Shown here: positions 9,410 to 16,768 of the stretch, piece by piece
Layout: each line of letters opens with the position of its first letter
How positions within the stretch are numbered: the stretch's first letter is position 1
Source: Sorangium cellulosum
GTDB taxonomy: Bacteria > Myxococcota_A > Polyangia > Polyangiales > Polyangiaceae
DNA length: 64,000 bases
Assembly: GCF_002950945.1 (NCBI RefSeq)
Contig: NZ_CP012673.1
Coordinates: 10,306,501-10,370,500 of the forward strand
Reading direction: 5' to 3'
Translations under genes and position numbers: made by a program
The notes under the pieces: model-generated
Seen by the model: the letters and a program-made list of their open reading frames with translations, nothing else
Told to the model about the DNA's origin: nothing
Database searches by the model: none

Positions 9410-10069
9410 ATGCTGAAGGTCGGGGAGCGCGCGCCGGAGATCGACAAGCTGAGCACGGACGGCCAGCGCTTCGTGCTGTCCCAGCAGCGCGGGCTCTGCA
9501 CGGTCGTGTTCTTCTTCCCGAAGGCCTTCACGCCCGGCTGCACCGTCGAGACCAAGAACTTCCGCGACAACTTCGCCGAGATCGCGCTCTCGGGGGCGAG
9601 CATCGTCGGCGTCAGCGCCGACGACCACCGGACGCAGTGCCGGTTCGCCGCGTCCCAGCAGGTCCCTTTTCCGATGATCGCCGACGACGACCGCAGCGTG
9701 TGCCGCGCCTACGGGGTCCTCTGGCCGCTCGTCGCCCTCCCCCGGCGGATCACCTACGTGATCGATCCCGACATGCACATCGCGGCGGTGTTCCGCCACG
9801 AGATCCGGGTGAAGCGGCACCGCGACGACGTGCTCTCGTTCCTCAACGAGCGCTTCCTGGCGGCGCGCCCGCCCGCGATCTCGACCGCGACGCCCCCCCT
9901 GGCGGGAGGGACCGGCGCGCCGGTGTCGGCCTCGGGCGATCTGGCCCCGCAGCCCGCGGCCCCGTCCGGGCTGCCCGTCGCCTCCGCGCCCGGTCGCCCG
10001 GGCGAGCCGCCCGCGGGTGATGTCCCCTCTCCCTCCGAGGCGCCCGCCTCGCCGGGCCAGCGCTCCTGA
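9410..10069 (+). CDS. Peroxiredoxin of the BCP/PrxQ type
   Basis: 219 residues. The thioredoxin fold occupies about 1-155, with the peroxidatic Cys44 in FPKAFTPGCTVETKNF, matching PxxxTxxC. Further Cys residues near 77 and 97 could act as resolving cysteines, but the usual PrxQ CxxxxC spacing is not present. It reduces peroxides with a thiol partner, in the cytoplasm (no signal peptide). A Pro/Ala/Ser/Gly tail of about 65 residues after the fold is unusual for the family and looks disordered. Next gene, mpg, begins 25 bp downstream, so they may share a transcript. Confidence 0.88.
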   Translation: MLKVGERAPEIDKLSTDGQRFVLSQQRGLCTVVFFFPKAFTPGCTVETKNFRDNFAEIALSGASIVGVSADDHRTQCRFAASQQVPFPMIADDDRSVCRAYGVLWPLVALPRRITYVIDPDMHIAAVFRHEIRVKRHRDDVLSFLNERFLAARPPAISTATPPLAGGTGAPVSASGDLAPQPAAPSGLPVASAPGRPGEPPAGDVPSPSEAPASPGQRS

Positions 10070-10093
10070 AGCAGGGCGACTCCCCGGCCCGCC

Positions 10094-10762
10094 ATGCGCC
10101 GCACGCCCGCCCTCCGCGCGCCGCCCGGCCTTCGCGCGCCGATCGATGAAGCCGCGCTCCTCGAAGGAGCGGCGCCGCTCGCGCGCGACTTCTACGCCCG
10201 GCCCGCGCTCGTCGTCGCGCGGGACTGCATCGGCAAGGTGCTCGTCCACAGGACGCCCGAGGGCGTCGTCGGCGGGCGCATCGTGGAGACCGAGGCCTAC
10301 CGCGGCCCGGACGATCTCGCCGCCCACAGCGCAGGAGGCCGGAGAACCGTACGGACGGAGGTCATGTTCGGCCCTGCGGGATATGCCTATGTGTTCGTCC
10401 TCTATGGTATGCACTGGGCGTTCAACATCGTCGTGGCGTACGAGGGGGAGCCGCACGCGGTGCTCATTCGCGCCATCGAGCCCTTGCTCGGCCTCTCGAT
10501 CATGAGCCGCCGGCGCGGCGTGGCGCCCGAGCGGGTCGAGCTGACCAACGGTCCAGGGAAGTTGTGCCGGGCGCTCGGGATCGACCGCGCCGTGTACGGC
10601 ATGGATCTCTGCGGGACTCGGCTGGTCCTGCTCCCCGGCGCGGCCGGGCCCGTCGCGCGATCGCCTCGTATCAACGTGGACTACGCAGGTGCCTGGGCGG
10701 AGAAGCCGTGGCGCTTCTACGAGCGCGGCAATCGCTATGTGTCCGTTCCCCCTCGCGATTAG
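10094..10762 (+). CDS. 3-methyladenine DNA glycosylase (AAG/Mpg family)
   Basis: 222 residues. Family motifs are clear: the catalytic Glu in GRIVETEAYRGPDDLAAHS, the base-flipping and pocket region MFGPAGYAYVFVLYGMHWAFNIV, and ELTNGPGKLCRALGI. The enzyme removes alkylated bases such as 3-methyladenine and hypoxanthine to begin base-excision repair. An N-terminal extension of about 30 residues precedes the core. The window also codes for an AlkA-type glycosylase fused to Ada and an Ogt methyltransferase at 54-56 kb, so this organism has several alkylation repair routes. The neighbouring peroxiredoxin suggests a stress context, but this is weak evidence. Confidence 0.93.
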   Translation: MRRTPALRAPPGLRAPIDEAALLEGAAPLARDFYARPALVVARDCIGKVLVHRTPEGVVGGRIVETEAYRGPDDLAAHSAGGRRTVRTEVMFGPAGYAYVFVLYGMHWAFNIVVAYEGEPHAVLIRAIEPLLGLSIMSRRRGVAPERVELTNGPGKLCRALGIDRAVYGMDLCGTRLVLLPGAAGPVARSPRINVDYAGAWAEKPWRFYERGNRYVSVPPRD

Positions 10763-10829
10763 CCGGCAGTGAGGGCCAGGACACTCGAAGCGCTCGCCCC
10801 CGGGCCCGGGATCGCGCGACAATGGGGGT

Positions 10830-12020
10830 ATGGGATTCTGGCCTTTCGGGGGGCGCGAGCCAGCGAACGTCGAGACCGCGTCGCAGGTCGTGTCGGCGGC
10901 CGCGCGCGGCGCGACCGTCAGGGGAAAGTTAACGCTCTATTTCAAGGAGCCGCAGACGCAGAGCACGGCGGACAGGGCGGCGGAGCGTTGCGCGCAGGTC
11001 GCCGAGGCGCTCTTCCGCGAGCTCGGGGCGCCCGAGCAGCTCCTCGGCAAGGAGGCGGAGCTCGCCTCGGCGATCGCGGCCCGCGCGCCGCGGAACGTCC
11101 CGGCGCTGCGCGCGATCGAGCTCGCCGCGCTGCACGTGGTCGGCGAGCGCGGCTCGGCGCCGCACCGCCGGCCGGGGTCGGCGCCGTCGCTCGCGCCGGA
11201 GTCGCCGCGGAGCGCCGGCGCGCGCCAGCCGACGAGCGACCCGCCGCAGGCCGGCGGCGTGGGCCGGCTCACCGGCGCTCCGCCGGCGAGCAGCCGCATG
11301 CTCGCGCAGGCGCCCGGCGTCGGCCGCAACTCGCCGTCGAGTGTGCCCCCTCCGAACAGCGTGCGCTCGCCGCCGAGCACCCGCCTGCGCGGCGCCGGGG
11401 TGAACAGCGCGCGGGCGTCGAGCCCGGGGTTCTCGAGCCTGATCGGCGCGCCGCCCGCCGTGATCGCGACGTCGCTCGCGCCACTCCTGCGCGACGCCTC
11501 GGCGCGGCTGCTCATCGGGTGCCTGCGCGCGCATGATCTGATCATCGTGCGCCGCGTGCCGCTCGACCCCGCCGCGACCGAGCAGCTCGCGGCGCTCCTG
11601 CCGGTGTCCGAGGCGCCGCCAGGCGAGTTCGAGGCGAGCCGGGCGGGCGAGATCTCCCGGTGGCACACGACGCTCGGCTCTCCCGTGCTCAGCCAGCTGC
11701 GCACCGAGTCGTGCGCGATCGCCGCGCAGAAGGTCCGGACCACGCTGGGCGCCGCGCAGGTCGCCCCGGGCGTCGCCGCGGAGATGGTCGACGCGCTCTG
11801 CCGCACGGCCTTCCCGGGCTTCGCGCTCTCGAGCGCCCAGATCGACCGCTACGCCGAGCACGACCTGAACGAGCAGGCCGCCGAAAGCGTGGCCCGCATC
11901 CTGCGCCACCCGAACTCCAAGCAGCTCCGGATCGCGCTCGGCCCGCTGCTCGACGCGGTGCAGGGCGACGTGGAGTCGATCTCCCGCCTGGCCAAGGCGT
12001 CGCTCGGCGGCGCGCCGTGA
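10830..12020 (+). CDS. Unknown protein with disordered middle region
   Basis: 396 residues, no signal peptide. An N-terminal part (about 1-105) begins MGFWPFGG and contains KLTLYFKEPQTQSTADRAAER, which faintly resembles an SPFH-type pattern. The middle (about 105-205) is Ser/Pro/Gly-rich and probably disordered. A C-terminal domain (about 205-396) is helical with LLIGCLRAHDLIIVRR and ARILRHPNSKQLRIALGPLLDAV. I do not recognise the family. It stands alone between mpg and the DUF885 gene. Codon use is typical of the window. Confidence 0.65.
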   Translation: MGFWPFGGREPANVETASQVVSAAARGATVRGKLTLYFKEPQTQSTADRAAERCAQVAEALFRELGAPEQLLGKEAELASAIAARAPRNVPALRAIELAALHVVGERGSAPHRRPGSAPSLAPESPRSAGARQPTSDPPQAGGVGRLTGAPPASSRMLAQAPGVGRNSPSSVPPPNSVRSPPSTRLRGAGVNSARASSPGFSSLIGAPPAVIATSLAPLLRDASARLLIGCLRAHDLIIVRRVPLDPAATEQLAALLPVSEAPPGEFEASRAGEISRWHTTLGSPVLSQLRTESCAIAAQKVRTTLGAAQVAPGVAAEMVDALCRTAFPGFALSSAQIDRYAEHDLNEQAAESVARILRHPNSKQLRIALGPLLDAVQGDVESISRLAKASLGGAP

Positions 12021-12069
12021 CGCCGCGCGGTACGTTCCCTTCACCGCGCGCTGGCGGTAGAAGGCGAAG

Positions 12070-13926
12070 GTGCGACGTCATGATCCCTCCCCCGAGCTCT
12101 CTCGCGCTCGCAGCTCCCGTGAGCGCGCTCGTATCCGCAGGTCGCTGCGCGGCTGCGCCCCCTTGCTCGCCGCGCTGCTCTGGGCGTGTGGCGCGACCGA
12201 GCCCGCCGTCCCGCCGCCCGGGACGCCGGAGGGCGCCATGAGCCGCGCGGACGACGCGGCCGCCGCGGAGCAGGCGCTCGCGGCGTTGTCGGCGCGTGTG
12301 CTCGAGGACTACCTGCGCGACGAGCCGGTCCGGGCCACCGAGGCGGGTGACCATCGCTACGACGCGGCGTGGCCGGACGTCACCGAGGAGGGCGAGGCCG
12401 CGCGCCGGCGCGTGATCGAGCGCGCGCTGTCCGAGCTCCAGGCGGTGCCGCGGGACCGGCTCGGCGTCCAGAGCCGCGTCGACGCGGCGATGATCGAGAA
12501 CCAGCTGCGCTCGTGGCGCTTCGCGATCGACGAGCTCCGCGAGGCGGCGTGGAACCCGATGGTCTACACCGGCCTCATCGGCGACGGGCTCGACCCGCTG
12601 ATCACGAGGAGCTTCGCGCCGCTCGAGGAGCGCCTGCGGAGCCTCGGCGGCCGCCTCGCGGGCGTGCCCGCGATCGTGGCGGCGGCGAAGAAGCGCCTCA
12701 AGGCGCCGCCGCGCATCCACACCGAGACGGCGATCGCGCAGAACCAGGGCCTCATCGCCCTCTGCAAGGGCGACCTCCCGGCGCTGTTCGCCTCGGCGCC
12801 GGCGCAGAAGGCCGAGCTCGACGCGGCCGCGCGCGCCGCGGCGGCGGCGCTCGAGGATTTCCAGGCGTTCCTCGAGAAGGACCTGCTCCCGAGGAGCGAC
12901 GGCGACTTCCGGCTGGGCCGCGCGCGGTTCGAGCAGAAGCTCCGGTTCACGCTGGACGACGCGGACATCGACGCGGACGGCGTGGTCCGGAGCGCCCGCG
13001 AGCTGCTCGCGCGCACCCACGCGGAGATGCTCGAGACGTCGAGGGAGCTCTGGCCGACGCTCTTCGCCGGGCAGCCGTTCCCGAAGGTCGAGGCGCGGGA
13101 CGAGAAGATGGCCGCCATCCGGAAGGTCCTCGACGCGCTCGCGGCCGATCACCCGACGAACGCCACGATCGTGAAGGAGTCGGAGCGGCTGCTCGCCGAG
13201 GCGACCGACTTCGTGCGGAAGCACGACCTCGTGCGCCTCCCGGAGGAGCCCTGCCGGGTGATCGAGATGCCGGAGTACCGCCGCGGCGTCGCGGTCGCGT
13301 ACTGCGACGCCTCGGGCCCGCTCGAGGCGAAGCAGGAGACGTTCTTCGCGATCGCGCCGACGCCGAAGGACTGGCCCGAGGCGCGCGTCGCCTCGTTCTA
13401 CCGCGAGTACAACCGGAGCATGCTCGCCGACCTCACCGTGCACGAGGCGATGCCGGGCCATTTCCTGCAGCTCATGCACAATAACAGGTTCCCCTCGAAG
13501 ATCCGCGCGGTCTTCTCGAGCGGCCCGTTCGTCGAGGGGTGGGCGGTCTACACCGAGTGGCTGATGGCCCGCCACGGCTTCGGCGGCGCGAAGGTGCGGA
13601 TGCAGCGCCAGAAGATGGTGCTGCGCCTGTCGGCGAACGCGATCCTCGACCATGGGGTGCACGCGGGCGCGATGGACGAGAAGGAGGCGCTCGCGCTGAT
13701 GACGAAGGAGGCGTTCCAGGAGGAGGGCGAGGCCGTCGGCAAATGGCGGCGCGCCCGGCTCACGAGCGCGCAGCTCACCACCTACTTCCACGGCTTCGCC
13801 GAGATGATGCGCCTCCGCGCCGAGCACGAGGCCAGGCCGGGCTTCTCGGAGCGCGCCTACCACGACCGCCTGCTCAGCCACGGCTCGCCGTCGGTGCGGC
13901 ACCTCAAGGCGCTGCTGGCGCAGTAG
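12070..13926 (+). CDS. DUF885 family lipoprotein, probable metallo-hydrolase
   Basis: 618 residues, GTG start. A basic N-terminus leads to a hydrophobic stretch ending in the lipobox LLWAC, so it is predicted to be a lipoprotein. The long helical domain matches DUF885, with the metal-site-like motif H458-EAMPG-H464 followed by the conserved VEGWAVYTEWLM. DUF885 proteins resemble M2/M32-type zinc peptidases, and a few are reported to hydrolyse small substrates. Which substrate is used here cannot be told. An internal ATG at 12238 is an alternative start that would drop the lipoprotein signal. It converges with prfC at 13 bp. Confidence 0.88.
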   Translation: MRRHDPSPELSRARSSRERARIRRSLRGCAPLLAALLWACGATEPAVPPPGTPEGAMSRADDAAAAEQALAALSARVLEDYLRDEPVRATEAGDHRYDAAWPDVTEEGEAARRRVIERALSELQAVPRDRLGVQSRVDAAMIENQLRSWRFAIDELREAAWNPMVYTGLIGDGLDPLITRSFAPLEERLRSLGGRLAGVPAIVAAAKKRLKAPPRIHTETAIAQNQGLIALCKGDLPALFASAPAQKAELDAAARAAAAALEDFQAFLEKDLLPRSDGDFRLGRARFEQKLRFTLDDADIDADGVVRSARELLARTHAEMLETSRELWPTLFAGQPFPKVEARDEKMAAIRKVLDALAADHPTNATIVKESERLLAEATDFVRKHDLVRLPEEPCRVIEMPEYRRGVAVAYCDASGPLEAKQETFFAIAPTPKDWPEARVASFYREYNRSMLADLTVHEAMPGHFLQLMHNNRFPSKIRAVFSSGPFVEGWAVYTEWLMARHGFGGAKVRMQRQKMVLRLSANAILDHGVHAGAMDEKEALALMTKEAFQEEGEAVGKWRRARLTSAQLTTYFHGFAEMMRLRAEHEARPGFSERAYHDRLLSHGSPSVRHLKALLAQ

Positions 13927-13939
13927 CGGGCGGGCCGCT

Positions 13940-15532
13940 CTAGACCGGGTTGATCGAGCCGCCGAGCTCCACGAAGCGCGTCTTCGGGAACGCCTTCGCG
14001 CAGGACTCGAGCTGCCAGTCGCCCTTGAACAGCACGACCGCGTTGCCGTGCACGTCGAGGGCGCCGTAGCCGTAGAGGTTCGACTCGAGCTCGGCGAGGG
14101 GCACCGGCTCGCCCTCGACCCAGCGGGCCAGGCTGAACGAGAGCCGCTCGATCCGCGCCTCGACGCCGTACTCGGCCGCGAGCCGGTGCTTCACGACGTC
14201 GAACTGGAGCTCGCCCACGACGCCGAGGATCGCCTCGCCCTCGCGCCCCTCGGGCGGCCGGAAGAGCTGGACCGAGCCCTCCTGCGCGAGCTGCTCGAGC
14301 CCCTTCTTGAGCTGCTTGCGCTTCATGGGGTCGACCATGACGACGCGGGCGAACTGCTCGGGCGGGAACTGCGGCAGCGGCGCGTACTTCACGGGCGAGC
14401 CGCTGCAGAGCGTGTCGCCGATGAGGAACAGCCCCGGGTCGAAGACGCCGATGATGTCGCCCGCGAAGCCGTCCTCCACGAGCGTGCGCTCCTGGGCCAT
14501 GAACTGCACCGGGTTGGTGAGCCGGATGTCGCGGTCGAGGCGCACGTGGTGCACCTTCATCCCGCGCTCGTACTTGCCGGAGCAGACGCGGAGGAACGCG
14601 ATCCGGTCGCGGTGGGCGCGGTCCATGTTCGCCTGGATCTTGAAGACGAACGCGGTGAAGCGGTCGTCGTCCGGGGCGATGGGGCCCTTGTCGCTGCCGC
14701 GCGGCGCGGGCGGCGGCATGAGCTCGATGAAGGCGTCGAGGAACTGCGGCAGGCCGAAGTTGGTGATGGCGCTGCCGAAGAACATCGGCGTGATCTCGCC
14801 GCGGGCGAGCTTGTCGCGGTCGAGCGCGTCGCCGGCGGCGTCGATGAGCTCGATGTCCTCGCGCAGCTGGCGCGCCCCCTCCTCGTCGAGCGCCTCGACG
14901 AGCTCGGGCGCGTCGAGCGAGACGACCTCCATCGGGGCGATCTCGGCGCCGTGCGCGACGAGCTCGAAGAGGAACACCTGCTTGCGCTCGCGGTGGTACA
15001 CGCCGCGGAACTTGCCGCCGGCCGAGATCGGCCAGGTGACGGGGTAGACGCCGATGCCGAGGACCTCCTCGACCTCGCCGATCAGCTCGAACGGGTCGCG
15101 GCCGGGGCGGTCGAGCTTGTTCACGAACGTGAAGATCGGCATCTGCCGGAGCTTGCAGACGCGGAAGAGCTTCTTCGTCTGCGTCTCGACGCCCTTGGCG
15201 CTGTCGAGGATCATGATGGCGGCGTCGGTCGCCATGAGCGCGCGGTAGGTGTCCTCGCTGAAGTCGGCGTGGCCCGGGGTGTCGACCAGGCTGAGCAGGC
15301 GGCCCTTGTACGGGAACTGGAGGACGCTCGTGGAGATCGAGATGCCGCGCTCGCGCTCCATCTCCATCCAGTCGCTGACCGCGTGGGCGCGCGCCTTCTT
15401 CGCCTTCACGGCGCCGGCGAGCTGGATCGCGCCGCCGTAGAGCAGGAGCTTCTCGGTGAGCGTGGTCTTGCCAGCGTCGGGGTGGGAGATGATCGCGAAC
15501 GTCTTTCGACGGGCGATCTCGCGGGTGAGCAT
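13940..15532 (-). CDS. prfC: Peptide chain release factor 3
   Basis: 530 residues, the usual RF3 length, starting MLTREIARRKTFAII. GTPase motifs: SHPDAGKTTLTEK (G1), ERERGISISTSV (G2), DTPGHADFSEDTYR (G3) and NKLDRPGRDP (G4). The later domains carry the RF3-specific region around QFMAQERTLVEDGFAGDIIG and DPMKRKQLKKGLEQLAQEG. RF3 is a translational GTPase that removes RF1/RF2 from the ribosome after peptide release. The frame stays open upstream of the chosen ATG through the inverted repeat, but that part looks non-coding. Confidence 0.96.
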   Translation of the reverse strand: MLTREIARRKTFAIISHPDAGKTTLTEKLLLYGGAIQLAGAVKAKKARAHAVSDWMEMERERGISISTSVLQFPYKGRLLSLVDTPGHADFSEDTYRALMATDAAIMILDSAKGVETQTKKLFRVCKLRQMPIFTFVNKLDRPGRDPFELIGEVEEVLGIGVYPVTWPISAGGKFRGVYHRERKQVFLFELVAHGAEIAPMEVVSLDAPELVEALDEEGARQLREDIELIDAAGDALDRDKLARGEITPMFFGSAITNFGLPQFLDAFIELMPPPAPRGSDKGPIAPDDDRFTAFVFKIQANMDRAHRDRIAFLRVCSGKYERGMKVHHVRLDRDIRLTNPVQFMAQERTLVEDGFAGDIIGVFDPGLFLIGDTLCSGSPVKYAPLPQFPPEQFARVVMVDPMKRKQLKKGLEQLAQEGSVQLFRPPEGREGEAILGVVGELQFDVVKHRLAAEYGVEARIERLSFSLARWVEGEPVPLAELESNLYGYGALDVHGNAVVLFKGDWQLESCAKAFPKTRFVELGGSINPV

Positions 15533-15873
15533 GGGGTCGGGCACGGCGGCGCGCAGGATAGAAGCGGTGGGGGCAGCGTCAACCCGGGGGGCACGGAGCC
15601 GGTGGCGGAGGGGGGTGGTGCGCGGGCGGGCGGCGGGGGTCCCCCCACGAACTCGGGCCTTTTGGGGGGCTATGGCCGGGTGAACGGGGGACCTGGGCCG
15701 AACGGGATCGCTGCGGGGCGGGCCGGCCCTCGGGTTCGTGGGGCCCACCCCCGCCGCCCGCCCGCGCACCACCCCCCTCCGCCACCGGCTCTTTCTGGAA
15801 AGGGGGGCGGTTCTGGCGGCTGCGGCCGTTTTTTAGGTGAGGAAAGGGGGGCGGTTCTGGTGGAGGCGGTTTT
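15533..15873. other. Repeat-rich intergenic region upstream of prfC
   Basis: 341 bp without a gene. It contains the 45-bp perfect inverted repeat at 15596-15791 and, next to it, two tandem copies of a 44-bp unit at 15797-15884, each ending in a T-rich run. The prfC promoter must lie here or in the 3' part of the gene upstream. Confidence 0.7.
15596..15791. repeat. 45-bp perfect inverted repeat with 106-bp interior
   Basis: The arms 15596-15640 and 15747-15791 are exact reverse complements over 45 bp. Further imperfect pairing around 15646-15659 and 15722-15740 (ACGAA core) extends the stem. I see no target-site duplication and no open frame inside. It could be a MITE-like element, a recombination site or an RNA hairpin. 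Confidence 0.85.
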
Positions 15874-15884
15874 TTATTTTTTGA
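15797..15884. repeat. Two tandem copies of a 44-bp unit
   Basis: A 20-bp core GGAAAGGGGGGCGGTTCTGG occurs identically at 15797-15816 and 15841-15860. It is followed in both copies by a similar GC stretch and a T-run (15829-15834 and 15870-15875). The second copy runs into the 3' end of the upstream gene. Confidence 0.8.
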
Positions 15885-16560
15885 GGGAAAGAGTGACGGT
15901 GACGCCTACGGGGTCGGCGCTGGGGGTGCCGATGGGCTTGTTCTTCAGGAACTGACGGATGCAGCGCTCGGCTTCGGGGGTCACGCCGCGGGAGCTCAGG
16001 ACCTCGACGCCCTCGGCACGGCCTCGCACGCGGACCAGGAACTGGAGCTTGATGCTGCCCGTGGAGCCGGTGAGACCGCCGTTGTCGGCGACACACTTGG
16101 CGATGTCGGTGGAGGATTTTTCCAGGCGCTTGGCCACGTTCGGGACGTCGCCGTTCATGAACTCGGGCTCCTTGATCTCCACCGCGGGGGGCGGAGAGGA
16201 GGCGATCGAGGCGTCGGGAGGGGCGGCGTCGGGGGGGCCGCCGTCGGACGGGGGGGCGCCGGCATCGTCGGGGGGCGGCTCGGGCTGGGGGGACGGAGGG
16301 AGCCAGCCGGCGTCGGCCTCACCGGGCTCTAGGCAACGGACGAAACCTCGGTGCGGATCCTCCAGGGCGCCGTGCGGACACCGCACGGCGCCCGCGTCGG
16401 GGGTCGCGGCGGTGATCCAACCCTGGGACGGCGGCTCCTGGCCCGACGCCGGCGGCGCGCTGCCCTCCGCGACCGCACCCGCACACGCGCCGGCTGCGCT
16501 CAGCGACAGCGCCAGGGTGATCACCCACTTGCCGAAAGATCCTCCAGATCCAGAACGCAT
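15874..16560 (-). CDS. Secreted protein with TonB/AgmX-like C-terminal domain
   Basis: 228 residues from the ATG giving MRSGSGGSFG. A signal sequence (about 10-28) ends near SAAGAC; this may be a weak lipobox. A long Pro/Asp/Ala/Gly linker (about 35-125) follows. The C-terminal about 95 residues, from VAKRLEKSSTDIAKC to VTVTLSLKK, resemble the small beta domain of myxobacterial AgmX/PglI and TonB-C proteins, with two conserved-looking cysteines (IAKC and AERC). Such domains bind periplasmic partners. The gene lies 3' of the halogenase-like gene on the same strand but is separated from it by a 127-bp hairpin. An upstream ATG at 16602 is possible. Confidence 0.7.
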   Translation of the reverse strand: MRSGSGGSFGKWVITLALSLSAAGACAGAVAEGSAPPASGQEPPSQGWITAATPDAGAVRCPHGALEDPHRGFVRCLEPGEADAGWLPPSPQPEPPPDDAGAPPSDGGPPDAAPPDASIASSPPPAVEIKEPEFMNGDVPNVAKRLEKSSTDIAKCVADNGGLTGSTGSIKLQFLVRVRGRAEGVEVLSSRGVTPEAERCIRQFLKNKPIGTPSADPVGVTVTLSLKK

Positions 16561-16641
16561 GGGCGGGTGTGATACTGCGGAACGGGCCCGCGTGCAGAAC
16601 AAACGGCGAACGCCGGGGCGGGACGGCCGAGGCGCCGGGAC

Positions 16642-16768
16642 AGAGCGGCGGTCACCCGCACAGGAGACGGGTCCAGATCGGCGTTTTCGGCGCGGAAGCG
16701 CACTCCTGTGCGCTGAGCACCGAAAACGCCGAGATGGGCCCGTATCCGAAGCGGGTGACCGCCGCTCT
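16642..16768 (-). repeat. 127-bp imperfect hairpin directly after the halogenase stop codon
   Basis: The outer arms pair perfectly over 18 bp (16642-16659 with 16751-16768). A second 12-bp block CGGCGTTTTCGG pairs with CCGAAAACGCCG. The tip is a perfect 6-bp stem (16698-16703 with 16708-16713) around TCCT. It begins at the base next to the TAG stop, so it would be in the 3' end of the halogenase transcript. No T-run follows. It may be a terminator, attenuator or mobile palindromic repeat. Confidence 0.8.

Noticed and set aside
11689..13902. Minus-strand frame of 737 codons
   Set aside because: Antisense shadow of the DUF885 gene, with typical Arg/Leu-rich composition.
14048..15955. Plus-strand frame of 635 codons
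   Set aside because: Antisense to prfC and then runs through the inverted repeat; no domain seen.
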